Source: Actinobacteria bacterium UBA3012
GTDB lineage: Bacteria; Actinomycetota; Actinomycetes; Nanopelagicales; Nanopelagicaceae
Direction of reading: 5' to 3'
Length of the DNA stretch: 6,827 nt
Assembly: GCA_002346305.1 (NCBI GenBank)
Contig: DDZI01000071.1
Span: 1-6,827 of the forward strand
This document shows positions 1 through 5,758 of this stretch, in pieces (the first letter of the stretch is position 1; every line of letters begins with the position of its first letter). The notes beneath the pieces are model-generated. The model did not search any database and was not told where the DNA came from. It saw only the letters and a list, made by a program, of their open reading frames with translations. A program made the translations under genes and the position numbers.

Positions 1-497
1 CTGCGCAAGATAAATTAAACGCACCTGATGATGTTTTGGAATATATCGCCAGCAAAATATCAACAAATATTCGTGAATTAGAAGGTGCTTTGATTCGCGT
101 AACTGCTTTCGCGAGTTTGAATCGTCAAGGCGTTGATCTTTCGTTAGCTGAAATTGTTTTAAAGGATTTAATTCCGGATGACCACGGCCCTGAAATCACC
201 GCTGCAACCATCATGGCCCAGACTTCCTCCTATTTCAGCCTCACGATTGACGACCTTTGTGGAACCTCGCGTTCTCGCGCTTTAGTTAATGCCCGACAAG
301 TTGCGATGTATCTCTGCCGTGAACTAACTGATTTGTCATTGCCTAAAATTGGCCAAACTTTCGGCGGCCGCGATCACACCACCGTGATGCACGCTGATCG
401 AAAGATTAGACAGTTAATGGCAGAGCGAAGATCGATCTATAACCAGGTAACGGAGTTAACCAACCGAATCCGGACCCAAGCCCGAACCGGTAATTAA
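1..497 (+). CDS. dnaA: Chromosomal replication initiator DnaA, C-terminal part (5' end outside window)
   Basis: DnaA is the AAA+ ATPase that binds DnaA boxes and opens oriC. Only about the last 164 residues are here. The open frame begins at position 3 and enters from the left edge, so the TTG at 36 is an internal leucine codon and not the start. Near the beginning the segment NIRELEGAL carries the sensor 2 arginine of the AAA+ domain. The rest is domain IV, the helix-turn-helix DNA-binding domain: a basic stretch TSRSRALVNARQVAMYLCRE and the DnaA signature GGRDHTTVMHA, encoded at about 363-395. The R-D-H-T-T residues of this signature contact the DnaA box in characterised homologues. The stop is TAA at 495-497. 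The gene sits directly upstream of the origin it acts on, as in most bacteria. No frameshift or odd residue is seen. Identification is secure. Confidence 0.98.
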   Translation, partial: AQDKLNAPDDVLEYIASKISTNIRELEGALIRVTAFASLNRQGVDLSLAEIVLKDLIPDDHGPEITAATIMAQTSSYFSLTIDDLCGTSRSRALVNARQVAMYLCRELTDLSLPKIGQTFGGRDHTTVMHADRKIRQLMAERRSIYNQVTELTNRIRTQARTGN

Positions 498-566
498 CTG
501 CACCAACAACGCCTAACTGTCCTGTCTAATATGTCCGTTTCATTCCTTAAATAGGGGTTCCATAGT

Positions 567-587
567 TGGGGATATCACTGGGGATAA
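567..587 (-). promoter_or_regulatory. Pair of DnaA-box-like sites in direct repeat (TGGGGATA x2)
   Basis: TGGGGATAT at 567-575 and TGGGGATAA at 579-587 are direct repeats exactly 12 bp apart. Read on the minus strand the second is TTATCCCCA, one mismatch from TTATCCACA. The first has two mismatches. They could be low-affinity DnaA sites outside the main cluster. Support is by similarity to the consensus only. Confidence 0.45.
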
Positions 588-613
588 AGCCGCTTTTTGA
601 GGAGTAACTGCCT

Positions 614-650
614 TAGCTACTGTGGAGATCTTTTCAGGGATCTATAGCTA
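614..650. repeat. Imperfect inverted repeat in oriC
   Basis: Outer arms TAGCTA at 614-619 and 645-650 and inner arms AGATC at 626-630 and GATCT at 639-643 are nested around an 8-base loop (631-638). Six unpaired bases (620-625) on the left face one (644) on the right. No T-run follows, so it is not a terminator. It could be a protein-binding or structural element of the origin, or chance. The degenerate DnaA-box-like TGTGGAGAT (621-629, two mismatches) overlaps its left half. Confidence 0.35.
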
Positions 651-658
651 TTTGATAA

Positions 659-682
659 CCCTGTGGTTAACAGGGGCTTTTT
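659..682 (+). terminator. Possible short intrinsic terminator for dnaA, inside oriC
   Basis: CCCTGT at 659-664 and ACAGGG at 670-675 form a perfect 6-bp stem with a GGTTA loop, followed by GC and then five T (678-682). This has the shape of a small Rho-independent terminator about 160 bp after the dnaA stop. The stem is short and the T-tract is brief. The loop side overlaps a DnaA-box-like site and the T-tract overlaps the next box, so the symmetry may have another origin. Confidence 0.35.
662..670 (-). promoter_or_regulatory. DnaA box candidate, one mismatch (TTAACCACA on minus strand)
   Basis: TGTGGTTAA on the plus strand is the reverse complement of TTAACCACA, one base from TTATCCACA. It lies 9 bp before the next box in the opposite orientation. 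It also falls within the hairpin at 659-675, so the match could be coincidental. Confidence 0.5.
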
Positions 683-687
683 CCACA
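679..687 (+). promoter_or_regulatory. DnaA box (TTTTCCACA, one mismatch)
   Basis: TTTTCCACA fits the relaxed DnaA-box consensus TTWTNCACA, with T instead of A at position 3. It is in the same orientation as, and 21 bp (two helical turns) before, the perfect box at 700-708, which favours a real site. Confidence 0.7.
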
Positions 688-699
688 AGAGAGGTAAGG

Positions 700-708
700 T
701 TATCCACA
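700..708 (+). promoter_or_regulatory. DnaA box, perfect consensus (TTATCCACA)
   Basis: This is an exact match to the high-affinity DnaA box TTATCCACA. It is the central of three same-orientation boxes in the origin and lies 53 bp before the second perfect copy. Confidence 0.9.
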
Positions 709-752
709 GAGAAAAAGAGGTGTCTTGCCGGCTCAACCTGCTGGAATGGTCT

Positions 753-761
753 TTATCCACA
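753..761 (+). promoter_or_regulatory. DnaA box, perfect consensus (TTATCCACA), nearest to the AT-rich region
   Basis: A second exact TTATCCACA, in the same orientation as the one at 700-708. It is the last box before the CTA repeat and AT-rich block, the position from which DnaA would be expected to extend a filament onto single-stranded DNA. Confidence 0.9.
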
Positions 762-774
762 GATAATCATCAGC

Positions 775-789
775 CTATGACTACTACTA
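775..789 (+). promoter_or_regulatory. DnaA-trio-like element (CTA repeats)
   Basis: In one triplet phase the plus strand reads CTA TGA CTA CTA CTA, so the opposite strand presents 3'-GAT-5' trinucleotides, the DnaA-trio consensus described for the Bacillus subtilis origin. It begins 13 bp after the perfect box ending at 761 and leads straight into the AT-rich block, the order box, trio, AT-rich seen in the basal unwinding system. One of the five triplets (TGA) does not fit. Its role here is inferred from similarity and position. Confidence 0.6.
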
Positions 790-790
790 C

Positions 791-840
791 CTTTAATTAA
801 TCTTTAAGTAAAAAATAACAGAAATATGCAATAAGAGATG
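791..840. other. AT-rich block, probable DNA unwinding element
   Basis: Forty of these fifty bases are A or T, making it the most AT-rich stretch of the intergenic region. It contains the palindrome TTAATTAA (793-800) and two copies of CTTTAA (791-796 and 802-807) 11 bp apart. Its place directly after the DnaA boxes and CTA repeat supports a role as the site where the strands first separate. Confidence 0.65.
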
Positions 841-897
841 GGCTAGAAAAAAGAGTAGAGATATTTAGTGAAAATGGGAGAGGATTCACCTCACCTT

Positions 898-904
898 AGA
901 GGAG
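898..904 (+). promoter_or_regulatory. Ribosome binding site of dnaN
   Basis: AGAGGAG lies 9 bases before the ATG at 914 and is a good Shine-Dalgarno match. It fixes the dnaN start, and it is the strongest such site in the window. Confidence 0.8.
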
Positions 905-913
905 TTAAAAACG

Positions 914-2038
914 ATGAGATTTATTGTAGAGCGCGACGCGTTAGCTGATGGCGTGATGTGGGTTTCCAGGTCTTTATCTGCGCGCCCAATTATGCCGGTC
1001 TTATTAGGAGTTTTAATTAAAGCTGACAAACAAGGAGTTCACCTTTCGGGCTACGACCTAGAGACTTCAGGAAAAGCAGAGGTAGCCGCTGATGTAAAAG
1101 AAGAAGGAACTGTTTTGGTTTCTGGAAAATTACTTTCCGATATTGCAAGAGCGCTTCCAAACAAACCGGTAACTTTTTCACTAGAAGGAAATAGAGTTTC
1201 GGTAATTTCAGGAAGCGCGAAATTTGCACTCCCGACTCTTTCAGTGAGCGATTACCCAAATCTTCCAGAGTTACCGAGTGAAACCGGAAGATTGTCGGGA
1301 GATTTGTTTGCAGAGGCCGTAGGTCAAGTTGCAGTAGCGGCCGGAAAAGATGATTCACTTCCGGTACTTACAGGTGTTTATGTAGAGATAGAAGAAAACA
1401 AATTAATTCTTGCTGCTACAGACAGATACCGTTTAGCGGTACGCGAATTAAATTGGGACGCCCCACGCGCGAGCGCCTCTGCACTTATCCGTGCGCGTAC
1501 TTTGAATGACGCTGCGAAATCCTTGGCTGGCGTAAAGAGCGTGAGCGTTGCACTTGCAGCTGCTACCGCAACGGAGCGACTAATTGGTTTTGCAAGTGAA
1601 GGAAAAGTTATGACATCAAGAATGCTTGATGGCACTTTCCCACCATATCGACACCTGCTTCCTTCTGAGCGCAGCGCAACAGCAGTAGTTGAGGTTGCAC
1701 CTTTTGTAGATTCTGTTCGAAGAGTTGCATTAGTTGCAGACAAAACTGTTCCACTTCGTTTAGCGTTTAATCCAGGCGCACTAACACTTGAAGCTGGAGT
1801 AGGCGATGATGCTCAAGCGACCGAAGAAATTGAAATTGCATTTGACGGCGAAGCGTTATCAATTGCTTTTAACCCCACCTTTCTGCTTGATGGATTAGCT
1901 GCAGTTAATTCACCATATGTTGAGATCGCATTTACAGGTGGAAGTAAACCAGCAGTGCTTTCTGGAAAATCTAGCGCTGACGGTGAATCAGATTTTTCTT
2001 ACCGCTACCTGCTAATGCCAATGCGGTATTCCTCTTAA
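914..2038 (+). CDS. dnaN: DNA polymerase III beta subunit (sliding clamp)
   Basis: This encodes the beta clamp, a ring-shaped homodimer that encircles DNA and tethers the replicative polymerase and many repair proteins. The 374-residue protein is of normal length, and the three repeated clamp domains fall at about 1-120, 127-247 and 250-374. Recognisable family segments are the N-terminus MRFIVERDALADGV, the motif LPVLTGV (149-155), ATDRYRLAV (168-176), DGTFPPY (239-245), and the C-terminal MPMR (368-371), which forms part of the pocket that binds client peptides. The ATG start has a strong AGAGGAG site 9 bases upstream. It is the first gene after oriC, and recF starts two bases after its TAA stop, so the two are probably co-transcribed. 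No anomaly is seen. Confidence 0.98.
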   Translation: MRFIVERDALADGVMWVSRSLSARPIMPVLLGVLIKADKQGVHLSGYDLETSGKAEVAADVKEEGTVLVSGKLLSDIARALPNKPVTFSLEGNRVSVISGSAKFALPTLSVSDYPNLPELPSETGRLSGDLFAEAVGQVAVAAGKDDSLPVLTGVYVEIEENKLILAATDRYRLAVRELNWDAPRASASALIRARTLNDAAKSLAGVKSVSVALAAATATERLIGFASEGKVMTSRMLDGTFPPYRHLLPSERSATAVVEVAPFVDSVRRVALVADKTVPLRLAFNPGALTLEAGVGDDAQATEEIEIAFDGEALSIAFNPTFLLDGLAAVNSPYVEIAFTGGSKPAVLSGKSSADGESDFSYRYLLMPMRYSS

Positions 2039-2040
2039 CA

Positions 2041-3126
2041 GTGCACCTAACTTTTTTATCGTTAACTGATTTCAGGTCCTACAAGAACGCTGAATTACTT
2101 TTACGGCCTGGCGTAACTACTTTTATTGGTAGCAACGGCGAAGGAAAAACCAATTTTGCAGAGGCAATCGGCTACTTGGCTTATCTCTCATCTCATAGGA
2201 CCGGTTCGGACACACCGCTGATTCGTTTGGGTTGTGAACGGGCATATATTCGCGCCAAGGTCATGAACGATGACCGAGAAGAGTTGTTAGAAATTGAGAT
2301 TAATAACGGACGAGCTAATCGCGGGCGCATAAACCAGAGCCCAAGCAGATCAACAAAAGAGTTACTGGGGCATTTGCGCGCGGTTTTGTTTACTCCAGAG
2401 GATTTGTCATTAGTAAAGGGAGACCCGAGCGAAAGACGAGATTACTTAGACAAGATTTTAATTTCGCGTACACCACGACTTGCTGGAACCATCACTGATT
2501 ACGAAAGAGTGATCAAACAACGTAACTCGCTTTTGAAAACTCGACCTAATGAACGCGAGTTAGTTCCGTGGGACGGCCAATTAGCGAAATTAGCCAGTCA
2601 AGTAATAGCTGCGAGATTAGCTTTAGTCGAAGAGCTAAGACCATTAGTGGTAGACGCTTATTCGAAAATTGCAGCCGGGGATAATGTAAATATTGAATAC
2701 AAATGTTCAGGTGATTTAAAACAAAGAGAAGCAAGTGAAATCGAAGCGGAAATTTTATTTGCACTACCTGAATTAAGAAGAGCCGAAATAGAAAGAGGAC
2801 TTTCTTTAATTGGTCCGCATCGAGATGATTTACTTTTGACACTTGGTGCAACACCGGTTCGCGGTTATGCAAGCCAAGGTGAATCTTGGTCTTTTGCGCT
2901 CTCACTAAGAGTTGCCGCCTACCACCTCTTCCGTTCCGATGGTGATTTGCCTATCTTGATCCTTGATGATGTATTTGCTGAACTAGATGCAGCACGTAGA
3001 AAAGCTTTAGTGGAATTAATTAAGGATGGCGAACAAGTGATTGTCACAGCCGCGGTAGAAGAAGATTTGCCGCAAGATTTACTTCATCGGAAAATCTATG
3101 TGCGCAGTGGAACTTTAAATGAGTAG
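2041..3126 (+). CDS. recF: DNA replication/repair protein RecF
   Basis: RecF is an SMC/ABC-like ATPase of the RecFOR pathway that helps load RecA at single-stranded gaps and stalled forks in the cytoplasm. The 361-residue product shows a Walker A motif GSNGEGKT (30-37), the family segment GPHRDD (258-263), an ABC-type signature around ASQGESWSFALSLR (277-290), and Walker B LPILILDD (303-310) followed by the D-loop FAELD. Length is typical. The start is GTG at 2041, two bases after the dnaN stop. No Shine-Dalgarno sequence is visible before it, so translation probably depends on ribosomes finishing dnaN. The N-terminus MHLTFLSLTDFRSY aligns with the normal RecF beginning, which supports this start. 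Its end overlaps dciA by 8 bp. Confidence 0.97.
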   Translation: MHLTFLSLTDFRSYKNAELLLRPGVTTFIGSNGEGKTNFAEAIGYLAYLSSHRTGSDTPLIRLGCERAYIRAKVMNDDREELLEIEINNGRANRGRINQSPSRSTKELLGHLRAVLFTPEDLSLVKGDPSERRDYLDKILISRTPRLAGTITDYERVIKQRNSLLKTRPNERELVPWDGQLAKLASQVIAARLALVEELRPLVVDAYSKIAAGDNVNIEYKCSGDLKQREASEIEAEILFALPELRRAEIERGLSLIGPHRDDLLLTLGATPVRGYASQGESWSFALSLRVAAYHLFRSDGDLPILILDDVFAELDAARRKALVELIKDGEQVIVTAAVEEDLPQDLLHRKIYVRSGTLNE

Positions 3127-3592
3127 CCAACGAGATTTAGCGCGGGCATTACTTGCTTCGGCACGCAGACATTCGCACCGATTTCGCAAAGAGGGTTCAC
3201 CTACTCGTAGGGAAAATGCCGAAAATGATGAAACTCAAGCTGTGGGCCCACAATTAATAAATCAATCACTCTCTGAATTGATTGCAGATCAAGGTTGGAG
3301 TGAGCATTTAAAAGTTGGAGATTTATTTACTAGGTGGGATGAGATTGTTGGAGCTGAGATTGCACAGAACGCAAAACCAATGCGGTTAACCGATGGAAAA
3401 TTGTTGATTGAAGCAAGAAGTACCGCCTGGGCCACCCAACTTCGATTGATGAGTGATGATTTGAAACGGCGAATCGCAGCCGAGGGGCTGGAGCTAAATG
3501 GGATTGAGGTAGTCGGACCGCGTTCACCCTCATGGAGGCGGGGGGGGTGGACGGTCAAAGGGGGGCGTGGTCCTCGCGATACCTACGGTTAA
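3119..3592 (+). CDS. dciA: DciA-family (DUF721) helicase-associated protein
   Basis: This is the DUF721 protein always found between recF and gyrB in Actinobacteria. Family members (DciA) interact with the replicative helicase DnaB and are needed for replication initiation in mycobacteria and other bacteria lacking DnaC. The 157-residue product has a charged, probably disordered N-terminal part (about 1-45) followed by the KH-like DUF721 domain: RWDEIVGAEIA (72-82), STAWATQLRL (101-110) and the actinobacterial ending PSWRRGGWTV...GPRDTYG. The ATG overlaps the last 8 bp of recF in another frame, with a weak GGA 7 bases upstream, pointing to translational coupling. The 3' end contains runs of eight and six G (3540-3547, 3560-3565), but the frame continues correctly to the conserved C-terminus. 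The family call is secure; the helicase role is by homology. Confidence 0.93.
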   Translation: MSSQRDLARALLASARRHSHRFRKEGSPTRRENAENDETQAVGPQLINQSLSELIADQGWSEHLKVGDLFTRWDEIVGAEIAQNAKPMRLTDGKLLIEARSTAWATQLRLMSDDLKRRIAAEGLELNGIEVVGPRSPSWRRGGWTVKGGRGPRDTYG

Positions 3593-3762
3593 CCCCAGTT
3601 GTGTGGGGGGAGTTTAAGTAGGGGGTTACTTTTCCCCAGTCCCCAATAGAAGCCGAATTTTGGCTGGTTAAGTTCAAAATATCTAATAGGATTAACCCCT
3701 GTCGTGAAAAAGGTTCTTCCAGCCGGCTAAAACTAGAGCTTGAAACCGTAAAGACACATGGA
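3593..3762. other. dciA-gyrB intergenic region with G- and C-runs
   Basis: These 170 bp contain no gene. Runs of G at 3605-3610 and 3621-3625 lie between runs of C at 3593-3596, 3634-3637 and 3641-3644, so several alternative 4-5 bp GC stems are possible, for example TGGGG 3604-3608 with CCCCA 3641-3645. CCCCAGT occurs twice (3593-3599, 3634-3640). No stem is followed by a proper T-run, so no clear terminator can be called; TTACTTTT at 3626-3633 is the nearest thing. GGTTAA (3666-3671) and TTAACC (3692-3697) form an inverted repeat around the possible promoter, and AGCCGGCT (3721-3728) is a perfect palindrome. The region is the likely leader of gyrBA. Confidence 0.5.
3660..3692 (+). promoter_or_regulatory. 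Possible gyrBA promoter (weak)
   Basis: TTGGCT (3660-3665) and TCTAAT (3682-3687) are 16 bp apart and resemble -35 and -10 boxes. Alternatively TAGGAT (3687-3692) fits the actinobacterial -10 pattern TANNNT without a good -35. The position, 70-100 bp before the gyrB start, is reasonable. gyrBA commonly has its own supercoiling-sensitive promoter, but nothing in the sequence proves this one. Confidence 0.28.
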
Positions 3763-5739
3763 GTGGGGTTTAAATTGGGTTCAGAGGGCAAGCGCGAATA
3801 TGACGCCAGCGCTATTCAAGTTCTTGAAGGACTTGATGCCGTTCGCAAACGCCCCGGAATGTATATCGGTTCCACCGGTGAACGTGGTTTACATCATTTA
3901 GTTTATGAAGTTGTCGATAACTCGGTTGATGAAGCACTCGCCGGTTATTGCACGCAGATTGATGTAGTTCTTGAAAGTAATGGCGGAGTGAGTGTTACCG
4001 ATAACGGTCGTGGAATTCCAGTAGATATCGTTGAAAGCGAAGGAAAGCCAGCTGTTGAAGTTGTGCTTACTGTTTTACACGCCGGTGGAAAATTTGGCGG
4101 CGGTGGATATGCAGTTTCAGGCGGACTTCATGGTGTCGGTGTTTCAGTAGTAAACGCACTGAGCACCCGACTTGATGTTGAAGTACAACGCGAAGGATTT
4201 TTTCACACCCAAAGTTACAAATTAGGTGTTCCACAAGCGCCACTTAAAAAAGGTGAAAAAACTTCGAAGACCGGAACTAAAGTGACCTTTTGGGCCTCGG
4301 AAGAAATTTTTGAAACTACAGTTTATTCTTTCGAAATTCTTTCAACTCGTTTTCGCGAAATGGCATTTTTAAATCGTGGCATGACCATAACTTTGCGCGA
4401 TGAGCGCGCGGGACATGTTGATGAAAAAGGCGAACCGATTCATGTAACTTACAAATATGACGGTGGAATTTCAGATTTTGTAAAACATTTAAATTCAACA
4501 AAAGGCGAATCACATAAAAGCATTATTGCTTTTGATTCAGAGGATGTTAAAGCTCAGTTATCACTTGAAGTTGCAATGCAATGGAGTATCGGTTACACCG
4601 AATCGGTTTATACCTTTGCAAACACCATTAATACTCAAGAGGGCGGAACGCACGAAGAAGGCTTCCGTACTTCACTTACATCAATCGTAAATAAATTCGG
4701 TGAAGAGTGGGGATTAATTCGCAAAAAGGAAGATCGCTTAACAGGTGACGATGTGCGCGAAGGTCTGACCGCAATAGTTTCTATTAAATTAGGTGAACCT
4801 CAATTTGAAGGACAGACCAAAACAAAATTAGGCAATACTGAAGCGAAATCTTTTACTCAAAAAGTTGTGCATGAAAGATTGGGTGCTTGGTTTGAGACAA
4901 ATCCAAGCGAAGGCCGCGACGTAATTCGCAAATGTATTGATGCCGCGACAGCTCGAGTTGCTGCACGCAAAGCACGTGAGCTTTCAAGATCACGAAAAGG
5001 TTTGCTTGAAGGTCGCGGAATGCCTGGAAAATTGGCGGATTGCCAATGGACAGATCCAAGCAAATGTGAGCTTTATATAGTTGAGGGAGATTCGGCTGGC
5101 GGTTCCGCTAAAGGTGGTCGTGATTCAAAGTTCCAAGCAATCTTGCCGATCCGTGGAAAAATTCTTAACGTTGAAAAGGCGCGCATTGATCGAGTTTTAC
5201 AAAACAATGAAGTGCAAGCATTAATCACCGCACTAGGCACCGGGGTTCACGATGAATTCGATATCGCAAAACTTAGATATCACAAGATTGTGTTGATGGC
5301 TGATGCTGATGTGGACGGACAACATATTCGTACCTTGCTTTTAACCTTGCTTTTCCGTTTTATGCGCCCGCTGCTAGAAGGTGGATATGTTTATTTGGCG
5401 CAACCACCACTTTATAAATTGAAGTGGGGCGGCAAAGAGCCAGTCCAATATGCATTCTCAGATCGCGAACGTGACGGAATGATAAAAATTGGTTTAGACA
5501 ACAACAAACGTCTTCCTAAAGAAGATGGAATCCAGCGATTTAAAGGTCTTGGCGAAATGCCGGCTAAGGAACTTTGGAATACCACAATGGATCCAGATAC
5601 TCGCGTACTAATTCAAGTGACTCTCGATGATGCAGTAGCAGCGGATGATCTTTTCTCGGTACTAATGGGTGAAGATGTTGAAATGCGTAGAAACTTTATT
5701 CAACGTAATGCAAAAGATGTTCGGTTCTTAGATATCTAG
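3763..5739 (+). CDS. gyrB: DNA gyrase subunit B
   Basis: GyrB is the ATPase subunit of gyrase, the A2B2 type II topoisomerase that introduces negative supercoils. The 658-residue product is full length. The GHKL ATPase domain shows the catalytic glutamate and magnesium-binding asparagine in YEVVDNSVDEAL (E49, N53), TDNGRGIP (79-86) and the ATP lid GGLHGVG (120-126). The transducer has the conserved lysine in QTKTK (K353). The TOPRIM domain has EGDSAGGS (441-448) and DADVD (514-518), whose acidic residues hold magnesium. The C-terminal end has QRFKGLGEM (591-599). The GTG at 3763 gives MGFKLGSEGKREYDASAIQVLEGL but has no good ribosome site. A TTG at 3775, four codons later, has GGAGTGGGG (3760-3768) just upstream and may be the true start. 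gyrA follows 19 bp downstream. Confidence 0.97.
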   Translation: MGFKLGSEGKREYDASAIQVLEGLDAVRKRPGMYIGSTGERGLHHLVYEVVDNSVDEALAGYCTQIDVVLESNGGVSVTDNGRGIPVDIVESEGKPAVEVVLTVLHAGGKFGGGGYAVSGGLHGVGVSVVNALSTRLDVEVQREGFFHTQSYKLGVPQAPLKKGEKTSKTGTKVTFWASEEIFETTVYSFEILSTRFREMAFLNRGMTITLRDERAGHVDEKGEPIHVTYKYDGGISDFVKHLNSTKGESHKSIIAFDSEDVKAQLSLEVAMQWSIGYTESVYTFANTINTQEGGTHEEGFRTSLTSIVNKFGEEWGLIRKKEDRLTGDDVREGLTAIVSIKLGEPQFEGQTKTKLGNTEAKSFTQKVVHERLGAWFETNPSEGRDVIRKCIDAATARVAARKARELSRSRKGLLEGRGMPGKLADCQWTDPSKCELYIVEGDSAGGSAKGGRDSKFQAILPIRGKILNVEKARIDRVLQNNEVQALITALGTGVHDEFDIAKLRYHKIVLMADADVDGQHIRTLLLTLLFRFMRPLLEGGYVYLAQPPLYKLKWGGKEPVQYAFSDRERDGMIKIGLDNNKRLPKEDGIQRFKGLGEMPAKELWNTTMDPDTRVLIQVTLDDAVAADDLFSVLMGEDVEMRRNFIQRNAKDVRFLDI

Positions 5740-5744
5740 GTTAT

Positions 5745-5748
5745 GGAG
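5745..5748 (+). promoter_or_regulatory. Ribosome binding site of gyrA
   Basis: GGAG lies 10 bases before the ATG at 5759, in the 19-bp gap after the gyrB stop. It supports this start over downstream ATG codons and independent ribosome entry on a shared gyrBA message. Confidence 0.6.
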
Positions 5749-5758
5749 TTTGTAAATT

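Larger units (their letters stand above)
498..913. other. oriC: Putative chromosomal replication origin (oriC), dnaA-dnaN intergenic region
   Basis: This 416-bp stretch has no credible gene; only ORFs of a few codons without ribosome sites occur, for example at 531-554 and 777-800. It lies between dnaA and dnaN, the usual place of oriC in Actinobacteria. It contains two perfect TTATCCACA boxes, three further boxes with one mismatch, a CTA-repeat resembling a DnaA-trio at 775-789, and an A+T-rich block at about 791-840 (40 of 50 bases are A or T). The boxes are concentrated in the middle (579-761) and the AT-rich block lies on the dnaN side, so unwinding is predicted there. The promoter for dnaN must also lie here or further upstream, but no convincing -35/-10 pair could be picked out. 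The first 40 bases or so after dnaA hold nothing recognisable. Confidence 0.9.

Noticed and set aside
36..38. TTG at 36 as a start codon of a short DnaA-like protein
   Set aside because: The frame is open to the left edge and upstream residues (AQDKLNAPDDV) match DnaA, so this is a gene cut by the window edge.
775..789. CTA repeat as a microsatellite or CRISPR-like repeat
   Set aside because: Only three consecutive perfect units, no spacers, and its position next to a DnaA box is better explained as a DnaA-trio.
531..800. Tiny ORFs in the origin (531-554 and 777-800)
   Set aside because: Seven codons each, no ribosome site; the second simply reads through the CTA repeat.
1017..1743. Open frames on the minus strand across dnaN (113 and 121 codons)
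   Set aside because: They lie antisense to an intact dnaN, have no family resemblance or ribosome site, and follow from its codon use.
2546..2905. 119-codon minus-strand open frame across recF
   Set aside because: Shadow of recF; leucine- and lysine-rich product with no recognisable domain.
3540..3625. G-quadruplex from four G-runs
   Set aside because: The loops between runs (12, 39 and 10 bases) are too long for a convincing canonical quadruplex.
3289..3791. Minus-strand open frames over dciA and the gyrB leader
   Set aside because: They are antisense to conserved dciA or cross the intergenic region without ribosome sites or recognisable product.
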